In this document: piece by piece, positions 20,414-27,940 of the stretch | Position numbering within the stretch: the first letter of the stretch is position 1 | Layout: every line of letters begins with the position of its first letter | From: Aquitalea aquatilis | Lineage (GTDB): Bacteria > Pseudomonadota > Gammaproteobacteria > Burkholderiales > Chromobacteriaceae | DNA: 64,000 bases | Reading direction: 5' to 3' | Assembly (NCBI RefSeq): GCF_005155025.1 | Contig: NZ_CP039731.1 | Span: 4,295,892-4,359,891 of the forward strand | Notes under the pieces: model-generated | The model's input: the letters and a program-made list of their open reading frames with translations, nothing else | Databases searched by the model: none | What the model was told of the DNA's origin: nothing | Program-made: the position numbers and the translations under genes

Positions 20414-20444
20414 AAAAAAAACCGGGGAGCTACCCCGGTTTTTT
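20414..20444. terminator. Bidirectional terminator between cyclase and rnfH genes
   Basis: The stem ACCGGGG/CCCCGGT with a 5-nt loop is flanked by A7 on the left and T6 on the right. It can end transcripts of the plus-strand GGDEF gene and of the convergent minus-strand ratA-rnfH genes. Confidence 0.92.
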
Positions 20445-20755
20445 CATTCTGCGCTACCGCCCTTGCTCATGCCCTTGCCGGCCTCAGCCCGCTGTCGCCG
20501 CACAGCTTTCGGGTCTGCCTGCAAGGGGCGGTAAATCTCTACCCGGTCCCCCTCGCGCAGCACGGTATCCGGCTTGATGGCCTTGCTGAAAATACCCAGC
20601 TTGAGAGCCGCAGCATCGATAATGGGAAACTGCGCCAGAATGCCCGACTCCCGCACCGCCTGCTCCGCCGTCGTCCCCACTGCCACCTGCATGGCCATGA
20701 TGCGCTGCCGTTGCGGCAAGGCACAGGCGACCTCGATCCGAATCAGCTCAGTCAT
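20444..20755 (-). CDS. rnfH: RnfH family ubiquitin-like-fold protein
   Basis: 103 residues from the ATG at 20755. The start MTELIRIEVACALPQRQRIM and the motifs GTTAEQAVRESGI and LREGDRVEIYRPLQADPK are those of the RnfH (UPF0125) family. Its role is unsettled. It overlaps the ratA stop codon in the usual ratA-rnfH order. Confidence 0.88.
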   Translation of the reverse strand: MTELIRIEVACALPQRQRIMAMQVAVGTTAEQAVRESGILAQFPIIDAAALKLGIFSKAIKPDTVLREGDRVEIYRPLQADPKAVRRQRAEAGKGMSKGGSAE

Positions 20756-21185
20756 CGCCATAGACCTTGTCGGCATGTTTGATAAAGGCGTCCACCAGCG
20801 TGCCGGAGATATGGCCGAACACCGGGCCGATCACCTTTTCCAGCAGCTTGCTGGAAAACTCGTAGCGCAGGGTGAACTCCACCTTGCAGCCAAAATCGCC
20901 CAGCGGGGTAAATTGCCACAAGCCCTGCAAGTGCTGGAAAGGCCCCTCGACCAGCTCCATCAGAATGCTTTCGCCATCACGCAGGGTATTGCGGGTAGTG
21001 AAATGCTGGCGAATCTTCAGGTAATCAATATGCAGGCTGGCTACCTGCTGATCGCCCTCACGCGAATGCTCTTCTGCCTTGGCGCACCAGGGCAGGAAAC
21101 GCGGGTAATTTTCCACCTTGTCTACCAGAGCAAACATCTGCGCCGGGGTATGACCAACCAGGACTTTCTTTTCTACAACCTGCAT
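20748..21185 (-). CDS. ratA: RatA/Coq10-like START-domain protein
   Basis: 145 residues from the ATG at 21185; a further in-frame ATG exists five codons upstream. Typical segments: VEKKVLVGHTPAQMFALVD, NYPRFLPWC and GPVFGHISGTLVDAFIKHA. The fold binds hydrophobic ligands such as quinones. The name 'RatA toxin' comes from an E. coli overexpression effect; the conserved context with rnfH and smpB favours a housekeeping role. It is divergent from smpB. Confidence 0.88.
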   Translation of the reverse strand: MQVVEKKVLVGHTPAQMFALVDKVENYPRFLPWCAKAEEHSREGDQQVASLHIDYLKIRQHFTTRNTLRDGESILMELVEGPFQHLQGLWQFTPLGDFGCKVEFTLRYEFSSKLLEKVIGPVFGHISGTLVDAFIKHADKVYGDD

Positions 21186-21297
21186 GGGGAAGCCGCACAT
21201 TGTGCAAAATGATTCAAGCTGGCAAGTTTACCAAAAGCCGCCCCGGCTGTCCGTGCCTGTCCCGCAGCCGATTTCAAGCTGCTGATTTTCAGGAATT

Positions 21298-21325
21298 TTG
21301 GCCTGGACGCAGCTTCTGGTAGAAT
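21298..21325 (+). promoter_or_regulatory. Putative sigma-70 promoter of smpB
   Basis: TTGGCC (21298-21303), a 16-bp spacer and TAGAAT (21320-21325), ending 38 bp ahead of the smpB ATG. Assigned by eye. Confidence 0.45.
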
Positions 21326-21363
21326 GCCGGATTCCCTTTTAAAGCCACGGAAATCTCAGGCTC

Positions 21364-21819
21364 ATGAGCATCATCCAGAACCGCAAAGCCTTCCATGATT
21401 ACTTCATCGAGGAAGAACTCGAGGCCGGGCTTGTGCTGGAAGGGTGGGAAGTCAAGGCCATACGCGCCGGACGCGTCCAGCTCAAGGAAAGCTATATCGA
21501 CTGGAAAAACGGCGCTTTCTGGCTGATTGGCTGCCACATCACCGCTCTGCAGTCGGCCTCCACCCATGTCAAGCCAGACCCGGTACGCCCGCGCAAGCTG
21601 CTGATGTCCCAATCAGAAATGAACCGCTTCATCGGCAAGGTGGAACGCGCCGGCTACACCATGATGGCGCTGGACCTGCACTACAGCAAAGGCAATATCA
21701 AGGCCCAGGTTGGCCTGGCCAAGGGCAAGAAGCTGCACGACAAGCGTGACACGGAAAAAGACCGTGAATGGCAGCGTGAAAAGCAGCGCTTCATGAAGAA
21801 CCAACGAGGTGGCGAATGA
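21364..21819 (+). CDS. smpB: SsrA (tmRNA)-binding protein SmpB
   Basis: 151 residues. It escorts tmRNA to stalled ribosomes for trans-translation. Family segments: [40 protein letters not shown] and the basic C-terminal tail [20 protein letters not shown] that mimics a codon-anticodon helix in the A site. The stop overlaps the next start by 4 bp (ATGA). Confidence 0.97.
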   Translation: MSIIQNRKAFHDYFIEEELEAGLVLEGWEVKAIRAGRVQLKESYIDWKNGAFWLIGCHITALQSASTHVKPDPVRPRKLLMSQSEMNRFIGKVERAGYTMMALDLHYSKGNIKAQVGLAKGKKLHDKRDTEKDREWQREKQRFMKNQRGGE

Positions 21820-22172
21820 AAAAGAGCGCCGCCCTGCCCATTGCACTGATCTGCCTGGGTTCGGTGTGGTTTCTCAAAAGCACCGCCCTGCTGCCAAACA
21901 CCTCCACCCTGCTTTCCCTGCTACTGGCAGCTGCAGGGTGTCTATTATTGATCATCGACGGCTTCAACAAATCCACCCTGATCAGCAGCCCGCTGCTGGT
22001 CTATGCCGGTGCCGCCATCTATCTGCGCGACAATATGGGCCTGCAATTGAGCCACCTGTTGTCGCTGGGCATGGTCGTGATGGGCTTGTTGATGCTGCTG
22101 GCACGTAGTGACCGCATTCCGGAGCGCAGCCTGCGCTGGCGCTCCATGCTGGAAGACCAGGACAAATCCTGA
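21816..22172 (+). CDS. Small conserved membrane protein
   Basis: 118 residues with three to four hydrophobic segments (about 7-25, 30-47, 55-70 and 78-97) and a basic C-terminal tail. I do not recognise a specific family. It is coupled to smpB by an ATGA overlap and lies 65 bp ahead of guaA. Confidence 0.75.
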   Translation: MKKSAALPIALICLGSVWFLKSTALLPNTSTLLSLLLAAAGCLLLIIDGFNKSTLISSPLLVYAGAAIYLRDNMGLQLSHLLSLGMVVMGLLMLLARSDRIPERSLRWRSMLEDQDKS

Positions 22173-22237
22173 TCCGGCACACCATTTACCCATTGAACGA
22201 CAGGCCCTAGGGCCAACGGAACCTTTCAAGGACAGGC

Positions 22238-23815
22238 ATGGACAAGATCCTCATTCTCGACTTCGGCTCTCAAGTTACCCAGTTGATTGCCCGCCGCGTA
22301 CGCGAAGCTCACGTCTACTGTGAGCTTCATTCGTTTGACATGCCGATTGAAGAAATCCGTGCATTCGGCCCCAAGGCCATCATTCTGTCAGGCGGCCCCA
22401 ACTCGGTGTACGAATCGGACTATCAGGCCGATCCGGCCCTGTTCGAACTCGGCGTTCCGGTGCTGGGCATCTGCTACGGCATGCAGTTCATGGCACAAAG
22501 CCTGGGCGGCAAGGTAGAAGCCGGTGACAAGCGCGAATTTGGCTACGCCCAAATCCAGGCACGCCATCACTCCAAGCTGCTGGAAGGCCTGCAAGACCAC
22601 ATCGACGATGCCGGCAACGGTTTCCTGGATGTGTGGATGAGCCACGGCGACAAGGTAACCGCCCTGCCGGCCGGTTTCCACGTCATCGCCGAAACCCCGT
22701 CCTGCCCCATCGCCGCCATGGCCGATGAAGCACGCGGCTACTACGGCGTGCAGTTCCACCCGGAAGTCACCCATACCAAGCGCGGCACCGAAATGATCCA
22801 TCGTTTCGTACTGCACGTGGCAGGTGCCCTTCCTAGCTGGACCATGCCCAACTACATCGACGAAGCGGTCAAGAAAATCCGTGACCAGGTAGGCGATGAA
22901 GAAGTCATCCTCGGCCTGTCCGGCGGCGTGGATAGCTCGGTTGCTGCCGCCCTGATCCATCGCGCCATCGGCCCGCAACTGACCTGCGTCTTCGTTGACC
23001 ACGGCCTGCTGCGCCTGAACGAAGGCAAGATGGTAATGGAGATGTTTGCACAGAACCTGGGCGTGAAAGTCATCCACGTGGATGCCACCGAACAGTTCAT
23101 GGGCAAGCTGGCCGGCGAAACCGATCCGGAAAAGAAGCGCAAGATCATTGGCGGCGAATTCGTCGAAGTGTTCCAGGCCGAATCCAACAAGCTGAGCAAT
23201 GCCAAGTGGCTGGCCCAGGGCACCATCTACCCGGACGTGATCGAATCGGCCGGTGCCAAAACCAAAAAGGCCCACACCATCAAGAGCCACCACAATGTGG
23301 GCGGCCTGCCGGAAGACATGAACCTCAAGCTGCTGGAACCGCTGCGCGAGCTGTTCAAGGACGAAGTACGCCAGTTGGGCGTGGCGCTCGGCCTGCCGCA
23401 CGACATGGTGTATCGCCACCCCTTCCCGGGCCCGGGCCTGGGCGTGCGCATCCTGGGTGAAGTCAAAATGGAATACGCCGACCTGCTGCGCCAGGCTGAC
23501 GCCATCTTCATCGAAGAGTTGCGCAATACCGTGGACGAAAAGACCGGCAAGAACTGGTACGACCTCACCAGCCAGGCTTTTGCCGTGTTCCTGCCGGTAA
23601 AATCGGTTGGTGTAATGGGCGATGGCCGCACTTACGACTACGTGGTGGCACTGCGCGCCGTGGTGACCAGCGACTTCATGACCGCCCACTGGGCCGAACT
23701 GCCCTATGCACTGCTGGGCCGCGCCTCCAACCGCATCATCAACGAAGTGCGCGGCATCAACCGCGTGGTTTACGATGTGTCGGGCAAACCACCGGCAACG
23801 ATTGAGTGGGAATAA
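22238..23815 (+). CDS. guaA: GMP synthase (glutamine-hydrolysing)
   Basis: 525 residues, complete. The glutaminase half has the nucleophile Cys in [15 protein letters not shown]. The ATP-pyrophosphatase half has [16 protein letters not shown]. The dimerisation domain ends [12 protein letters not shown], the normal terminus. It aminates XMP to GMP. Its 3' end is the junction with the prophage: the integrase lies 296 bp downstream and no host gene intervenes. The reading frame is kept intact, as expected when an element restores the end of the target gene. Confidence 0.98.
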   Translation: MDKILILDFGSQVTQLIARRVREAHVYCELHSFDMPIEEIRAFGPKAIILSGGPNSVYESDYQADPALFELGVPVLGICYGMQFMAQSLGGKVEAGDKREFGYAQIQARHHSKLLEGLQDHIDDAGNGFLDVWMSHGDKVTALPAGFHVIAETPSCPIAAMADEARGYYGVQFHPEVTHTKRGTEMIHRFVLHVAGALPSWTMPNYIDEAVKKIRDQVGDEEVILGLSGGVDSSVAAALIHRAIGPQLTCVFVDHGLLRLNEGKMVMEMFAQNLGVKVIHVDATEQFMGKLAGETDPEKKRKIIGGEFVEVFQAESNKLSNAKWLAQGTIYPDVIESAGAKTKKAHTIKSHHNVGGLPEDMNLKLLEPLRELFKDEVRQLGVALGLPHDMVYRHPFPGPGLGVRILGEVKMEYADLLRQADAIFIEELRNTVDEKTGKNWYDLTSQAFAVFLPVKSVGVMGDGRTYDYVVALRAVVTSDFMTAHWAELPYALLGRASNRIINEVRGINRVVYDVSGKPPATIEWE

Positions 23816-23830
23816 TATAACGTTAGTCGC
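23770..23830. other. Putative attL at the 3' end of guaA
   Basis: The end of guaA is an established insertion site for tyrosine-integrase elements, and an integrase gene facing away from guaA begins 296 bp later. The exact core cannot be defined because the matching attR would lie to the right of this window. The interval marks the last codons of guaA and the first bases after the stop. Confidence 0.55.
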
Positions 23831-23860
23831 TGACATTCGGCAGCTATCGTGAAATCCAAC

Positions 23861-23892
23861 AGCCCCGGCCTTTTGCTCGGGGCTTTCTCTTT
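23861..23892 (+). terminator. Intrinsic terminator after guaA
   Basis: Stem AGCCCCG/CGGGGCT with a 10-nt loop, followed by a T-rich tract. It lies 46 bp after the guaA stop and keeps guaA transcription out of the element. If the att core is inside guaA, the terminator belongs to the element. Confidence 0.8.
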
Positions 23893-23929
23893 TCTGCTTT
23901 CGGCAACTATTGATTGAAGACGGAAATTT

Positions 23930-24109
23930 TTACCGGTATTCTTGACGGTAATCCACTTCCGTTTCATCGACTCCATTCACCATACCGTTACCTCACATTG
24001 TGTCGTTTGACGGTATCAAACAGGCTGAAACTCAGCACTGGCGCGGCTTGTAGCGGTTTTACCGTCAGCCCGGGCGATGACGGTAAAAACCCGCACCCGG
24101 AGACGGTAA
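23930..24109. repeat. Cluster of GACGGTAA motifs upstream of the integrase gene
   Basis: GACGGTAA occurs at 23944-23951, 24079-24086 and 24102-24109 on the plus strand and inverted at 24059-24066. Near matches are at 23930-23935 (TTACCG), 23983-23991 (TACCGTTAC) and 24009-24016 (GACGGTAT). Seven related sites in 180 bp between attL and int suggest arm-type or excisionase binding sites. The 295 bp between guaA and int contain no credible gene. Confidence 0.65.
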
Positions 24110-24110
24110 C

Positions 24111-25316
24111 GTGCTCACAGATACCAAGCTGAAGAACCTCAAGCCCCAGGAAAAGCTCTACAAGGTCGCCGACCGTGACGGCCTGTATGTAGCCGTCTCC
24201 CCTGCCGGTACCGTTACCTTCCGTTACGACTACCGCCTGAATGGCCGCCGGGAAACCCTTACCATTGGCCGTTATGGGCCTGCCGGGCTCTCCCTGGCCG
24301 CTGCGCGCGAGGCCCTGATCGAGGCCAAGAAAGACATCGCTGCCGGCAAGTCGCCGGCCAAGGAAAAGCAGCGCGGTAAACGGCAAGATCGGGCGGCAAA
24401 AACCTTCGGCGAATTTACCGTCAGCTGGCTGGCGGATTACGGTATGGCCGAGAGCACCAAGGCCATGCGAGAGAGCATTCTGAACCGCGATATCCTGCCG
24501 GTATTCCAGAATCACAAGCTCAGTGAAATTACCGACGAAGACCTGCGCAGCCTGTGCGACAAGATCAAAGGCCGTGGAGCTCCGGCCACTGCCGTGCACG
24601 CCCGGGAAATCGTCCAGCAAATTTACCGTTGGGCCATCGAGCGTGGCCAGAAGGTAACGAACCCGGCCGATACCGTCAGCGCGTCGTCGATCGCTACATT
24701 CAAGCCGAAGGACCGCGCCCTCTCCCCCGACGAGATCCGCATCTTCTTCCAGCAGCTCGAGCACGTCAGCACGCTGCCGACGATCCGCCTGGCGCTCAAG
24801 CTGGTGCTGCTCACGATGGTGCGCAAGAGCGAGCTACTTAATGCGACCTGGGACGAGGTGAATTTTACCGACGCGGTATGGACGATCTCAGCGGACCGGA
24901 TGAAGGCGCGCCGGCCGCACAACGTCTATCTGTCGCAGCAGAGCATGGACATCATCATCGCGCTCAAGACCTGTGCCGGCGGCTCCAAGTTCCTGCTGCC
25001 GTCGCGCTATGAGGGCGACAAGGGAATGTCGAACGCGACCCTGAACCGGGTCATTGACGCGACGGTAGAGCGCGCCCAGGCGGCCGGGCTGCCGCTGGGG
25101 TCGTTCGGCGTGCATGACTTGCGGCGCACGGCCAGCACGCTACTGCATGAGGCGGGGTTCAATTCGGATTGGATCGAGAAGTGCTTGGCGCACGAGCAGA
25201 AGGGTGTTCGGGCGGTCTACAACAAGGCGGAATACGTGGATCAGCGGCGGGATATGCTGCAGCAGTGGGCGGACATGGTGGACGGGTGGATTGCCGGGGC
25301 CAAGAAAGAGGCCTGA
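24111..25316 (+). CDS. int: Prophage tyrosine integrase, P4/DUF4102 type
   Basis: 401 residues, GTG start with GGAG 8 nt upstream. An N-terminal DUF4102 arm-binding domain (about 1-90: LTDTKLKNLKPQEKLYKVAD) is followed by a core-binding SAM-like domain (about 95-185) and the catalytic domain. Catalytic residues: Arg in LLTMVRKSELL, His-x-x-Arg in VHDLRRTAS, His in CLAHEQKG and nucleophile Tyr in VRAVYNKAEY. Integrases of this class commonly target guaA or tRNA 3' ends, and here guaA is adjacent. The gene converges with the end of the leftward early operon. Confidence 0.95.
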   Translation: MLTDTKLKNLKPQEKLYKVADRDGLYVAVSPAGTVTFRYDYRLNGRRETLTIGRYGPAGLSLAAAREALIEAKKDIAAGKSPAKEKQRGKRQDRAAKTFGEFTVSWLADYGMAESTKAMRESILNRDILPVFQNHKLSEITDEDLRSLCDKIKGRGAPATAVHAREIVQQIYRWAIERGQKVTNPADTVSASSIATFKPKDRALSPDEIRIFFQQLEHVSTLPTIRLALKLVLLTMVRKSELLNATWDEVNFTDAVWTISADRMKARRPHNVYLSQQSMDIIIALKTCAGGSKFLLPSRYEGDKGMSNATLNRVIDATVERAQAAGLPLGSFGVHDLRRTASTLLHEAGFNSDWIEKCLAHEQKGVRAVYNKAEYVDQRRDMLQQWADMVDGWIAGAKKEA

Positions 25317-25332
25317 CCCCGGCCTGTGATGC

Positions 25333-25593
25333 TCATGCGGCCCTTTTGGTGGGCCGCGTCTTGCGCTGGTGCACATCCGGGCCCGGCGCTTTCTCTACGT
25401 CGTTGGCGGCTTCCTTGCGCGCCTCGATCCAGGCCACCACCTCGTCGTAATCCCACACCACGCAGCGCGAGGTCAGGTTGAAGCGCTTCGGGAATTTACC
25501 GTTGCGCTCCATCTCATAGATGGTCGAATCGGCCAGCGGGACCATCTTGCGCAGCTCGTCACGGCGGACGGTGCGTTTCAGCGGTGCATTCAT
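25333..25593 (-). CDS. AlpA-like DNA-binding protein, possible excisionase
   Basis: 86 residues with a winged helix-turn-helix of the AlpA/MerR-like phage type: RRDELRKMVPLADSTIYEME, then GKFPKRFNL and CVVWDYDEVVAWIEARKE. AlpA relatives act as excisionases or integrase activators. This is the last gene of the leftward operon, convergent to int with only 16 bp between them, and coupled to the upstream gene by ATGA. A perfect 7-bp stem (25337-25343/25351-25357) overlaps its last codons. Confidence 0.82.
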   Translation of the reverse strand: MNAPLKRTVRRDELRKMVPLADSTIYEMERNGKFPKRFNLTSRCVVWDYDEVVAWIEARKEAANDVEKAPGPDVHQRKTRPTKRAA

Positions 25594-26081
25594 TGTTCTT
25601 CCTTTCTTGCCAAGCCGGCGTCTTCCAGCTGGATCTTGAGTTGTTGTGTGCGCACGAAGCTCTTCACCTCGTACACGTCCATTCCCATGTAAGCCCGGCG
25701 CGTAAGGTCAACCACCGCACGGCCGGCGGCGATCTCCTCCTTGGCCAGATACTCGGCACGCTCTAGCTTGCCCATCAGCACCCGCACCGGGCCGGTGTCG
25801 ATATCGAGCCGGTAATGCAGCGCCAGGCGCTGCCAGAGCTCGCACCAGCCCAGCATCGCAGGTACCAGCGCGTACCAGGTCGAATCCTCGAAGTCCTTGA
25901 ACACCACCACGTCGTCGATTACGTAGATCTCGCCGGCATCCAGGCAGTCGAGCATGTGGTCGATCGGCGCGAAACAGCGGTGCACCTCGACCAGACTCGG
26001 GCGGTTCGGCCCGGTGTAGCGGCGCCGGGGCGGCGGTACCGGCTTGGCCCGGACAACCTCTCTACGCTGCGCGCGGTTCAT
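25590..26081 (-). CDS. Hypothetical phage protein
   Basis: 163 residues from the ATG at 26081, chosen because GGAGG lies 8 nt upstream and the ATG overlaps the previous stop (ATGA). The basic, Pro/Arg-rich N-terminus (about 1-30) precedes a mixed alpha/beta body. I see no known catalytic motif. Penultimate gene of the left operon. Confidence 0.7.
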   Translation of the reverse strand: MNRAQRREVVRAKPVPPPRRRYTGPNRPSLVEVHRCFAPIDHMLDCLDAGEIYVIDDVVVFKDFEDSTWYALVPAMLGWCELWQRLALHYRLDIDTGPVRVLMGKLERAEYLAKEEIAAGRAVVDLTRRAYMGMDVYEVKSFVRTQQLKIQLEDAGLARKEEQ

Positions 26082-26743
26082 ACCTCGATCCTCCGGAACT
26101 CCACCACCCACACCCACGGATTGGCATTCCAGCAGCTGTTACCTTCCCAGCCGTTGATCTTCGTCCATAGCATCGAATACAGCTCTTCCGGGCAGTACCA
26201 GTTGCTGCTGTTGTGGAGCTCTGCCTCGCACGACTTCACCCCTTCGGCCAAGGCATCAGCCTCACTGATGTCCTGCAGGCGCTCGACGCGAACGCTGGTG
26301 ATTTCCAGCAAGATGCGGCTGGCCCAGCGCGGCATGTGGATAGACGGTCGCCAGCCGTGCTGAAACGGCTTCGGTGCCATGCCGGCGGCTCGCTCTGCAG
26401 GGAAAAGGCGGTGCATCTCCGTCCATGACTGGTTCTTGCTGGCGGCGTAGACGACGGTGGCCAGGTCGGTGGCGAGTCCGTGAAGCTGCCAACTCTCCCG
26501 AACCCACAGCCGGTCGCCGGGCTGGCCGTACGGGCACGCCTTCAAGACGTGCGCCGGGTGAGAGCGATCAGAGTTCCACCAGTATTGCTTCCGGCCATGC
26601 TGTACATACTGAAGGCCATGGCCGCCCGGGTAAGGCTTCGGATCGAATTGCGGCTTTACAATCCGCCGCGTCTGGGTCTTCTCTCCGGCCAGCAGGGCGC
26701 GCACCATCGACGCGCTGAACAGTATCGGGCGTTCTTTAGTCAT
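26078..26743 (-). CDS. Phage protein with ASCH/PUA-like features
   Basis: 221 residues from the ATG at 26743. The N-terminal segment RPILFSASMVRALLAGEKTQ followed by TRRIVKP, a central GDRLWVRESW, then SVRVERLQDISEADALAEGV and a terminal strand NPWVWVVEF recall ASCH (PUA-fold) proteins, which bind RNA or modified nucleotides. The family is widespread in phage early regions with no fixed role. Assignment is by pattern only. Confidence 0.65.
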   Translation of the reverse strand: MTKERPILFSASMVRALLAGEKTQTRRIVKPQFDPKPYPGGHGLQYVQHGRKQYWWNSDRSHPAHVLKACPYGQPGDRLWVRESWQLHGLATDLATVVYAASKNQSWTEMHRLFPAERAAGMAPKPFQHGWRPSIHMPRWASRILLEITSVRVERLQDISEADALAEGVKSCEAELHNSSNWYCPEELYSMLWTKINGWEGNSCWNANPWVWVVEFRRIEV

Positions 26744-26945
26744 GGCACGCCTCATCAGGATCACGCATGCCGGACATCACGGCAGCTTGGTAGCGGGTGT
26801 AGCCTTCCTCGCAGTAGGCACGGTAACGCTCAAAGTCGCGGCGGCCGTTTTCCCAGCCGTGCATGTAGTAAGGCTGGTCGCGGAGCTCCGGATTCGGCTG
26901 CTTGCCGGCGTGGGCGTCGTCGACTCCCTTGTTGTACAGATTCAT
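26736..26945 (-). CDS. Small phage protein resembling ribosome modulation factor
   Basis: 69 residues. The central part YNKGVDDAHAGKQPN ... PYYMHGWENGRRDF has the spacing of the Rmf family (G-x-x-A-x-x-G, then P-Y, then a W-x-x-G-x-x-x tail). RMF binds the 30S subunit and causes ribosome dimerisation. Similarity is weak and the sequence is short. It overlaps DUF5131 upstream by ATGA and the next gene by 8 bp. Confidence 0.6.
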   Translation of the reverse strand: MNLYNKGVDDAHAGKQPNPELRDQPYYMHGWENGRRDFERYRAYCEEGYTRYQAAVMSGMRDPDEACHD

Positions 26946-27940
26946 GCTTTCACCTCCGGATATTCATTCCACTCACGACCACCGAGCAAACGGCCAGCAC
27001 TGCGCTTGCCGACCTTTACCACCGTCAGCACGTCGGCGTTTTCGTCTTTGGGCAAGTCTTCACCCCAGAAGCTGCCATCGCTGCGGATGTGGCGAACCTC
27101 GCCTTTGACGGTGCCGAATGCCGGCTGGCCGGCGCTCACCCACTCGCCCCACTGCTTGAACAGGAAAGGAACGCCGGATTGGGCGCAATGGTCCTTGAGC
27201 CGGTACGCCCAATCCGGATGCATCGGCCGGGCCTTCGGGCCACTCTCGCCTCCAACTACGACCCAATCAACGCCGGTGTCATTGAAAAAATCGGCGCGGT
27301 GCTCGAACATCGGCATCAGATCCACCGGACCAAGCAGAGGCTCGGCGCTGATCCAGCGCACCGCCGCCGGAGTCTGCAGCAGCAGCGGGATGCGCTCGTC
27401 CGCGGTGGCCTGGTCTTCAACGCTCACGCCCAGCCAGACGTTTGCATAGGGGAATGCCGGGCCGCAGTTGTCGTAGCCGCCGCGGCCGGCTTTGGCCGGT
27501 TTCCAGTCGATACCTTCCGGCATATGCTCGGAAATACGGTCATCGTCGAAGCACGCCGCTCCATCAGCAACCCACTGGAAAAACTCGACCATGCGTTCCG
27601 GTCGCTTGGTCAGCACCTGATAGGTGTGCCGTGTGGTGACGCTCATCACAGCAAACACTGCAGCAATGAACTCAAACGGCACATCGGGGTGGAACAGATC
27701 CGACATGCTATTGACGAAGATCCGGCGTGGCCGGCTCCAGCGCATTGGCTGGTCCAAGCGCTCCGGGTGGCACATCACGTCGGTGAACTCGCGGCCGTGA
27801 TAGACCGTGTTCGGCATGGCCGACAGGCGCTTCCAGTCGCGCAGCGCGTAGCAGTGCTTGCAGCCCTGGGAAACCTTGGCGCAACCGGTGACCGGGTTCC
27901 AGGTGGCGTCAGTCCATTCGATTCCGGTTTTGTCGCTCAT
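26942..27940 (-). CDS. Phage Gp37/Gp68 family (DUF5131) protein
   Basis: 332 residues from the ATG at 27940, which overlaps the ATPase stop (ATGA) and has GGAAAG upstream. The start TGIEWTDATWNPVTGCAKVS and the cluster GCKHCYA are diagnostic of DUF5131. The pattern CxxxxxGCxxC is reminiscent of radical-SAM cluster ligands, but the catalytic reaction of the family is not known to me. Other family stretches: FVNSMSDLFHPDVP, TYQVLTKRPERM and VVVGGESGPKARPMHPDW. Confidence 0.85.
   Translation of the reverse strand: MSDKTGIEWTDATWNPVTGCAKVSQGCKHCYALRDWKRLSAMPNTVYHGREFTDVMCHPERLDQPMRWSRPRRIFVNSMSDLFHPDVPFEFIAAVFAVMSVTTRHTYQVLTKRPERMVEFFQWVADGAACFDDDRISEHMPEGIDWKPAKAGRGGYDNCGPAFPYANVWLGVSVEDQATADERIPLLLQTPAAVRWISAEPLLGPVDLMPMFEHRADFFNDTGVDWVVVGGESGPKARPMHPDWAYRLKDHCAQSGVPFLFKQWGEWVSAGQPAFGTVKGEVRHIRSDGSFWGEDLPKDENADVLTVVKVGKRSAGRLLGGREWNEYPEVKA

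Noticed and set aside
20444..21185. ratA-rnfH as a toxin-antitoxin pair
   Set aside because: The pair has the conserved housekeeping arrangement opposite smpB; the toxin name rests on overexpression in E. coli and the Coq10-like fold suggests another role.
23770..23976. 68-residue minus-strand frame over the guaA end
   Set aside because: Its C-terminal half is the reverse of conserved guaA codons, and it has no ribosome site. Such frames are a by-product of the guaA insertion site.
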